DNA of 64,000 bases, taken from positions 7,994 to 71,993 of the forward strand of contig DATGQD010000027.1 of NCBI GenBank assembly GCA_035304385.1, read 5' to 3'. The notes below the pieces were generated by a model that was not told the origin of the DNA, did no database searches, and worked only from the letters and a program-made list of their open reading frames with translations. The DNA comes from ZC4RG29 sp035304385. Lineage in GTDB: Bacteria > Bacteroidota > Bacteroidia > Cytophagales > Cyclobacteriaceae. This document shows, piece by piece, positions 58,845 to 64,000 of the stretch (the stretch's first letter is position 1; every line of letters begins with the position of its first letter). The translations under genes were made by a program, and so were the position numbers.

Positions 58845-59357
58845 TTAAATCAAGATCGCCATTGAGGCCAACGCGCTCGCAACTTTAAGGTTTGCGCTTT
58901 CAAGCGCCTTCTGGTTTAGCTCGAACCTGAGTTTGCTATCCACTACCTTGAAGTTTATTGCGCTGCCGCGCTGTCCTAATCCATTCTTATCTGTTATCAG
59001 CAGAGTATTTTGTCCCTGAACTCTGCTTTGAATGTTGTCGAACTCTGAACTCTTTGACTTGTCGAGAAACACAACCTGGCAACCCTCGACATCAGCGGGT
59101 CTTTCAATCTTGCGGATCACGCACGTACGTGTTCCCATCTTTCTTCCACTGTACCAGGCGCTCATTGTTTCCAGCATCTCGTCGTTACCTGCTATCCCGA
59201 TCACGAACTGACCCGAGCCTTCGCCCGGCCACTGTATATACTTCATGAAATTGTATACCATCATGGAGTATACTTCGTGCATCGGTTTCTCCTGGGCAAA
59301 AACGTTGCCACTCGATAACAACACTGCTAGAAAAAGCCCCTTATAGATCCGTTTCAT
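58845..59357 (-). CDS. YfiR-like (DUF4154) secreted protein, upstream copy
   Basis: A 170-residue tandem paralogue of the 58247 gene with signal peptide MKRIYKGLFLAVLLSSGNVFA. Shared segments include MVYNFMKYIQWPGEGSGQFVIGI, NTLLITDKNGLGQRGSAINFK and LRFELNQ. Roughly half of the residues match between the copies by eye, and cysteines are not conserved one-to-one. Each copy is followed or separated by its own terminator, so they may be expressed separately. Confidence 0.9.
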   Translation of the reverse strand: MKRIYKGLFLAVLLSSGNVFAQEKPMHEVYSMMVYNFMKYIQWPGEGSGQFVIGIAGNDEMLETMSAWYSGRKMGTRTCVIRKIERPADVEGCQVVFLDKSKSSEFDNIQSRVQGQNTLLITDKNGLGQRGSAINFKVVDSKLRFELNQKALESANLKVASALASMAILI

Positions 59358-59392
59358 TTTGTGGTGGTTATAATTGTTTCAATTGTACGGGA

Positions 59393-59431
59393 ACAAAAAT
59401 AGGCTCTCCTGTCCGGGCAGAAGAGCCTATT
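59393..59431 (-). terminator. Intrinsic terminator after the M42 peptidase gene
   Basis: AATAGGCTCT (59398-59407) pairs perfectly with AGAGCCTATT (59422-59431). On the minus strand the stem is followed by TTTTTG, a strong rho-independent terminator for the upstream M42 gene. Confidence 0.85.
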
Positions 59432-59477
59432 CGCGGGGCAACCTTTCCGATGTAAGATTTGCTTCTAAAACCTGAGG

Positions 59478-60548
59478 TCAGCGTATATAACGGAAGTCCT
59501 GACCCGGTTTAACCCTCAAAACAACCGCATATAACAACTTTATCACATTCTCGATGTCGTCCTTGTGCGCCATTTCTACCGTAGTGTGCATGTATTTTAA
59601 CGGCAGTGAAACTAAAGCTGACGCGACGCCTTCAGCGGAGTATGCAAATGAATCTGTATCCGTTCCTGTCGATCTGCTGACGGCCTGTCGCTGAAAGGGA
59701 ATTTTCTCTTTTTGGGCCACGTCGAGTACCATTTTGAGAACGTTCTGCTGCACTGCCGGACCATAACACAGCACGGGTCCCTTGCCGCATTTCTGGTAGC
59801 CGCTCTCCTTCTTATTATACATAGGTGAGGTCGTGTCGTGCGTGACGTCCGTACAAATAGCCACATCGGGTTTTAGTCGTCGCGAAATCATTTCGGCACC
59901 GCGCAGGCCGATCTCTTCCTGTACGGCGTTGACGACGTAAAGACAGAAGGGAAGTTTCTTCTTTTTCTCTTTCAACCTCCGGGCGACCTCGGCGATCATA
60001 AAACCGCCGATCCGGTTGTCGAGCGCGCGGCCCACCAGCCAGTCCTTGTTCAGCTCCATGAGTTCGTCGTCGAAGGTGATCACACAACCCACGTGTACCC
60101 CCAGGTCTTCAACCTCCTTGCGCGACTCACACCCCACATCTATAAAGATGTTCTTCAGCGAAGGAGCCTCCTCCTTGTTGGAATCGCGAACGTGTATTGC
60201 CGGCCATCCGAAAACACCCTTTACTACGCCCTTTTCACCCTGGATGTTAACCCGCTTCGAAGGTGCGATCTGATGATCGGAGCCGCCATTCCGGCGCACG
60301 TATATGTATCCATCATCCGTGATATAATTAACGAACCACGAGATTTCGTCAGCGTGTGCTTCGATAACCACCTTGTACTTGCCATTAGGATTGATCACAC
60401 CCACCGCCGAACCGTAAACATCAATGATCTGGTCGTCTATATAAGGCTTCATGTAGTCGAGCCAGATCTGCTGACCCGGAGCTTCGAAACCGGTAGGTGA
60501 TGCATTGTTGAGATAGTCAAAAAGAAACTGCCTGCTTTTCTTGTCCAT
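59478..60548 (-). CDS. M42-family aminopeptidase/endoglucanase-type metallopeptidase
   Basis: A 356-residue cytosolic metallo-aminopeptidase. The two-metal ligand set is complete: H65 and D67 (EAHADEIS), Asp in VGRALDNRIGG, the Glu-Glu pair in AVQEEIGLRG, Asp in CTDVTHDT and His in MHTTVEM. M42 enzymes form tetrahedral dodecamers that trim oligopeptides; some were first named endoglucanases. ATG 60548 (MDKKSRQFLFDYL) is clear. Confidence 0.95.
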   Translation of the reverse strand: MDKKSRQFLFDYLNNASPTGFEAPGQQIWLDYMKPYIDDQIIDVYGSAVGVINPNGKYKVVIEAHADEISWFVNYITDDGYIYVRRNGGSDHQIAPSKRVNIQGEKGVVKGVFGWPAIHVRDSNKEEAPSLKNIFIDVGCESRKEVEDLGVHVGCVITFDDELMELNKDWLVGRALDNRIGGFMIAEVARRLKEKKKKLPFCLYVVNAVQEEIGLRGAEMISRRLKPDVAICTDVTHDTTSPMYNKKESGYQKCGKGPVLCYGPAVQQNVLKMVLDVAQKEKIPFQRQAVSRSTGTDTDSFAYSAEGVASALVSLPLKYMHTTVEMAHKDDIENVIKLLYAVVLRVKPGQDFRYIR

Positions 60549-60575
60549 AATATGGTGTGAATTATTTAATCGATT

Positions 60576-62147
60576 TTACAATGGAATGTTTCCATGCTTT
60601 TTGCGTGGCAAAGTAACAACTTTGTTGGCCAGCATGGCATAGGCCTTCAGCAACTTTATTCTTGTCTGATCCGGGTAGATCACTTCGTCTATGTAGCCCC
60701 TGTGCGCAGCCCGGTAAGGGTTGGCGAATTTCCTTGTGTATTCCTCCACCTTTTCATTGAGTTTCTTTTCCGGATCAGGCGCCTCGGCAATCTCGCGTTT
60801 GAAGATGATCTCAGCGGCGCCCCGCGCTCCCATCACGGCGATCTCCGCAGTCGGCCACGCAAAGTTCATGTCCGCACCGATGTGTTTGGAATTCATCACA
60901 TCGTACGCACCGCCGTACGCCTTTCGGGTGATGACGGTTACCCGGGGCACCGTTGCTTCCGAAAACGCAAAAAGTAATTTGGCGCCGTTGGTGATGATGG
61001 CGTTCCATTCCTGATCGGTACCGGGCAGGAAGCCAGGCACATCTTCGAACACCAGGAGGGGAATATTGAAGCAGTCGCAAAACCTCACGAAGCGTGCCCC
61101 CTTGACGCTGGCATTGATGTCAAGAACGCCGGCAAGGGATGCCGGCTGGTTACCGACGATGCCGATGCTTCTTCCCCCCAGCCGGGCGAACCCTACTACA
61201 ATGTTCTCTGCAAAGTTCTTGTGCACTTCCAGGAAACTGTCGGGGTCGACCACGCCGTTGATCACATCCCGCATATCGTACGGATGGTTCGGGTTGGCGG
61301 GGATGATTTCATTCAGTTGCGGCCGGGTTTCATCCGCGGGTGTGTAGGGCACTGACGGAGGATCCTCCTCGCAGTTCTGGGGAATGTAGCTGAGCAGCTT
61401 TCGGATCTGACTCAGACACTCTACTTCGTTGGCGCAGGCGAAGTGGGTTACGCCGCTCTTGGTACTGTGTGCCTCTGCCCCTCCGAGCGCCTCGGCCGTC
61501 ACATCCTCGTGTGTAACCGTCCGAACTACGTTGGGTCCCGTCACAAACATAAACGACGTATCCTGCACCATGAAAATAAAATCGGTGATTGCCGGCGAGT
61601 ACACGGCACCACCGGCACACGGTCCCATAATGGCGGATAGCTGCGGGATGACGCCGGAAGCAAGGGTGTTACGGTAAAAGATGTCTGCGTAGCCTCCGAG
61701 CGAGACCACGCCTTCCTGGATGCGCGCACCGCCGGAGTCGTTGAGACCAATGATGGGAGCGCCGTTGCGCAGGGCCAGGTCCATGATCTTTACAATTTTT
61801 TCGGCGTGTGTCTCCGACAGCGATCCACCGAATACTGTAAAGTCCTGGGAGAAAATATAAACCAGCCGCCCGTGGATGGTACCATACCCGGTTACCACGC
61901 CGTCGCCCAGGATGTACATTTTGTCGAGCCCGAAATCCTTGGAACGGTGCATGACGAATTTCCCGAGCTCCTCGAAGGTGCCGGGATCGAGGATTAACTC
62001 GATGCGCTCTCGCGCCGTGAGCTTACCCTTGGAATGTTGCTGCGCGATGCGCTCCGTGCCCCCGCCGAGGAGGGCCTCCTCATTCTTGCGATCGAGTTCG
62101 TCGAACTTCTGCTGAAGGGTGGGATCGTGCAACTTGCGTTTGGCCAT
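60576..62147 (-). CDS. Acyl-CoA carboxylase carboxyltransferase (propionyl-CoA / methylmalonyl-CoA type)
   Basis: A 523-residue beta/alpha carboxyltransferase. ATG 62147 (MAKRKLHDPTLQQKF) is chosen; the frame to 62231 is not protein-like. The signatures GKLTARERIELILDPGTF, NDSGGARIQEGVVSLGGYADIF and CVFEDVPGFLPG-like region, with RKAYGGAYDVMNSKH, place it with propionyl-CoA carboxylase beta and methylmalonyl-CoA decarboxylase alpha subunits. The carrier or decarboxylase partners are not here. This is the second carboxyltransferase of the window. Confidence 0.93.
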   Translation of the reverse strand: MAKRKLHDPTLQQKFDELDRKNEEALLGGGTERIAQQHSKGKLTARERIELILDPGTFEELGKFVMHRSKDFGLDKMYILGDGVVTGYGTIHGRLVYIFSQDFTVFGGSLSETHAEKIVKIMDLALRNGAPIIGLNDSGGARIQEGVVSLGGYADIFYRNTLASGVIPQLSAIMGPCAGGAVYSPAITDFIFMVQDTSFMFVTGPNVVRTVTHEDVTAEALGGAEAHSTKSGVTHFACANEVECLSQIRKLLSYIPQNCEEDPPSVPYTPADETRPQLNEIIPANPNHPYDMRDVINGVVDPDSFLEVHKNFAENIVVGFARLGGRSIGIVGNQPASLAGVLDINASVKGARFVRFCDCFNIPLLVFEDVPGFLPGTDQEWNAIITNGAKLLFAFSEATVPRVTVITRKAYGGAYDVMNSKHIGADMNFAWPTAEIAVMGARGAAEIIFKREIAEAPDPEKKLNEKVEEYTRKFANPYRAAHRGYIDEVIYPDQTRIKLLKAYAMLANKVVTLPRKKHGNIPL

Positions 62148-62290
62148 GGGAATAATATAAGGTATTCCCTCGAAATATAGCCAAGAGCGGCTGTAACCGA
62201 AGCACGCCCCAGGAAAATGTGAGGATTGCAAAGCAAAGAGGGACGTCCGTGGCCGAACTGTCCCTCCTTACAGGTTTTGCTTGCTGAAAA

Positions 62291-62983
62291 TTAAAGTTCT
62301 CCGAGCTCTCCCCGTTCTGCCATGCGTACCATCTTCTTGTTCGCATAGATGGCAACTTCTACCCGACGGTTTTGCTGGCGCCCCTCGGCTGTTTCGTTAG
62401 AGGCAATCGGTTGCGATTCGCCGTATCCTTGCATGGTTATCCGGCCGTTCTTGACGCCCTTTTCGTTGATAAACCTCGATACCGCTTCCGCCCGCCAGTC
62501 GGACAACTGCTGGTTATAGTCTTCCGCACCGGTGTTATCGGTATGACCTTCTATAAGGATGTTGGTATCGTCATATTTTTGAAGCGTCTCCGAAAGCGTC
62601 TCCAGGTTTTGTTCGGTTTCCGGTTTTAGCTGATACGAATCGTGATCGAACAGCAGTCCGGAGTCGAAGGTGATTCGAATTCCTTCACCCACGCGTTCGA
62701 CGTGCGCACCTTCGAGATCGCGTCGCAGTTCTTCCGCCTGCTTATCCATGTGACGGCCGATCAACGCACCAGCCGCACCACCGACGGTCGCACCAATGAT
62801 GGCGCCCACGGCAGTATTATCCGACTTGTTTCCGATTACCGCCCCCAACGCACCACCCACGCCGGCACCGATAGCGCCTCCTTTAGTAGTATTACTCGCC
62901 TTGCATCCCCAAAACAATGGCAACATCATAATGACGATTACCGGCACTACCAGTAAGCGCCAATTCCATATCGTATTCTTCAT
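62291..62983 (-). CDS. OmpA-family lipoprotein with glycine-zipper segment
   Basis: A 230-residue lipoprotein; ATG 62983 gives MKNTIWNWRLLVVPVIVIMMLPLFWGC with lipobox cysteine 27. A glycine-zipper region (GGAIGAGVGGALGAVIGN, GAIIGATVGGAAGALIGR) is followed by an OmpA C-terminal peptidoglycan-binding domain (IEGHTDNTGAEDYNQQLSDWRAEAVSRF). It likely ties the outer membrane to peptidoglycan. Confidence 0.93.
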   Translation of the reverse strand: MKNTIWNWRLLVVPVIVIMMLPLFWGCKASNTTKGGAIGAGVGGALGAVIGNKSDNTAVGAIIGATVGGAAGALIGRHMDKQAEELRRDLEGAHVERVGEGIRITFDSGLLFDHDSYQLKPETEQNLETLSETLQKYDDTNILIEGHTDNTGAEDYNQQLSDWRAEAVSRFINEKGVKNGRITMQGYGESQPIASNETAEGRQQNRRVEVAIYANKKMVRMAERGELGEL

Positions 62984-63099
62984 AACGTTCTGCATAAATT
63001 GAGAAGCTGCCAGAGTGAGGTCATTCAAACTTGCCGGATCAATAACCCCTCAATGGCAGCCTCATTTATATAAGATTAAAGCCCGATAATTTTTGGCTG

Positions 63100-63534
63100 T
63101 TAGTCCAGGCGATTCTCGATCGTGTCGCCCAGCTCCCGGAACCCATCCTGAACGTCTTCCAACGTATTGCTGGCGCCGTCCTTTATGTCATCCCACGTGT
63201 CGGCTGTCGCATTCTGTACTTCGTCGATTTGTTCCTCTACTTTAGAGCGGCGGTCGGTCAGATCCTTTCTCGTTTCTTCCAGATCCCTGCGGGTCTCATC
63301 AGTAGCGTTCTCCATTTCATTGGAAATCTCGTCCAACTCGCGGTCAATGTCGTCGCGGACCTCGCGGAGGTTCTGCGCCATCTCTTCGCGCTCACGGTCC
63401 ATCATATCGTTGCGTTCCGTTTCGGTGTCGTAGTTGCCGCTGGATTCGTCCCTGGCATTGTCACGTGGTTGATTGCACTGGACGAAGAGCATGCTTCCAA
63501 GCAGCATAGTCAGCATTAAGAATTTTGGTTTCAT
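63100..63534 (-). CDS. Coiled-coil lipoprotein
   Basis: A 144-residue lipoprotein; ATG 63534 gives MKPKFLMLTMLLGSMLFVQC with lipobox Cys20 (ATG 63540 and 63558 are alternatives). The mature protein is an acidic coiled coil of about 100 residues with heptads such as EMAQNLREVRDDIDRELDE and a C-terminal DGASNTLEDVQDGFRELGDTI, recalling Lpp-like or apolipoprotein-like envelope proteins. It is transcribed in the same direction as the OmpA gene, 117 bp upstream of it. Confidence 0.85.
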   Translation of the reverse strand: MKPKFLMLTMLLGSMLFVQCNQPRDNARDESSGNYDTETERNDMMDREREEMAQNLREVRDDIDRELDEISNEMENATDETRRDLEETRKDLTDRRSKVEEQIDEVQNATADTWDDIKDGASNTLEDVQDGFRELGDTIENRLD

Positions 63535-63558
63535 AATCATGATGTTTTTTGCGTTCAC

Positions 63559-64000
63559 AATCGGTTCGTTTTATAATCGTTGTTTGCTCTACCCCATTAA
63601 CAGAACTATGCCAGCACCGCCGGACGCGCACCGAAAGTGCATCTATCGTATTGTTGTTCAGCACATTACATGGCCTTACGAAAGTCGCGGTGTGCCAACA
63701 TCGATACCGTGCCAACGAGGCTCTATATCTACACACTGAAGGATTTGTCACCACAGATTCAGGGGCAGGGGCAGAGGCAGAGGCACGGGCAGATGCAGAG
63801 GCAGGGCAGGTGCTTCGATGCACGAAAAAGAGATGGGCTGTAAAAAGAGATAGGCCGCAAAATCTGTTAGCAGAATGGAAGGTCATGGGTCCTCCAAGGT
63901 TTTCTGATAGAGCAGATAATGCGGCCAGGTGTTACCCCGTCATACGAGCCAAACCCAACAGAAAGGATATATAGAAGACGGGAAACACGTAGGGGATCTT
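63559..64000. other. Right-end intergenic region with GGCAGR repeats
   Basis: No convincing gene was found in these 442 bases. Between about 63762 and 63811 the sequence is a low-complexity tract built of GGCAG-type words (GGCAGAGGCAGAGGCA and similar), and a palindromic-looking TAATCGTTG region lies near 63576. The frames 63549-63974 and 63637-63843 owe their length to this repeat. Confidence 0.5.

Noticed and set aside
63549..63974. 141-codon plus frame at the right end
   Set aside because: Its length comes from the GGCAG repeat tract; the translation is low-complexity.

Overview
The window is about 52-53% GC by eye, gene-dense, and reads as a chromosomal segment of a Bacteroidota member, most likely Cytophagales (inference). 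The reasons are a giant surface protein ending in a T9SS type-B (CHU_C, gliding-associated) sorting domain, a Bacteroidota-type promoter (TAnnTTTG with an upstream TTG) in front of the imuA operon, a divergent lptD / amidase-mlaD arrangement, CarboxypepD_reg-like and TonB proteins with Bacteroidota-style N-termini, and few Shine-Dalgarno sites. I found no rRNA, tRNA, CRISPR array, transposase or prophage genes.

Layout. 1-3953: a partial gene, then a minus-strand unit of an ECF42-type sigma factor, a RibD/DHFR-like reductase and a DGPF (YCII) protein, then a secreted TIM-barrel sugar isomerase. 3978-12316: secreted and accessory metabolism (GH16 hydrolase, esterase-SMP30 fusion, two SDR enzymes, a VKOR-like protein overlapping an SPW-repeat protein, a tiny Arm-like DNA-binding protein, a secreted endo/exonuclease-type hydrolase). 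12477-25102: a DNA-damage island with a TonB protein at its edge: dnaE2, imuB and imuA run as one minus-strand mutasome operon, a LexA-like self-cleaving repressor sits divergently, and a PIF1-like helicase and a HelD-type ATPase follow. 25282-29654: VOC enzyme, dienelactone hydrolase, modABC molybdate transporter and a small unknown protein.

29680-44202: the T9SS cargo protein, then housekeeping genes (rlmD, gcvT, comB, HGSNAT-like acyltransferase, MazG-like pyrophosphohydrolase, dtd, a DUF1232 protein, an IscA-like protein, folB overlapping a divIVA-like gene and a WD40 gene, an Sfp-type phosphopantetheinyl transferase, a redoxin). 44246-49470: SirB1-like protein, a four-helix-bundle gene between two inverted octamer arrays, an MCC-type carboxyltransferase, MlaD and an N-acetylmuramoyl-L-alanine amidase. 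49481-64000: lptD, lysS, proline dehydrogenase, aroB, aroA, two tandem YfiR-like proteins, an M42 peptidase, a PCC-type carboxyltransferase, an OmpA lipoprotein and a coiled-coil lipoprotein.

The strongest non-genic signals are repeats: a hairpin (CCGCAAAGC-N7-GCTTTGCGG) present three times and always followed by CATTCACTC-like sequence; arrays of the octamer ATTCACTC next to gene ends; a nested palindrome rich in AGGAT next to dnaE2; and an operator-like dyad placed exactly between the -33 and -7 elements of the imuA promoter.
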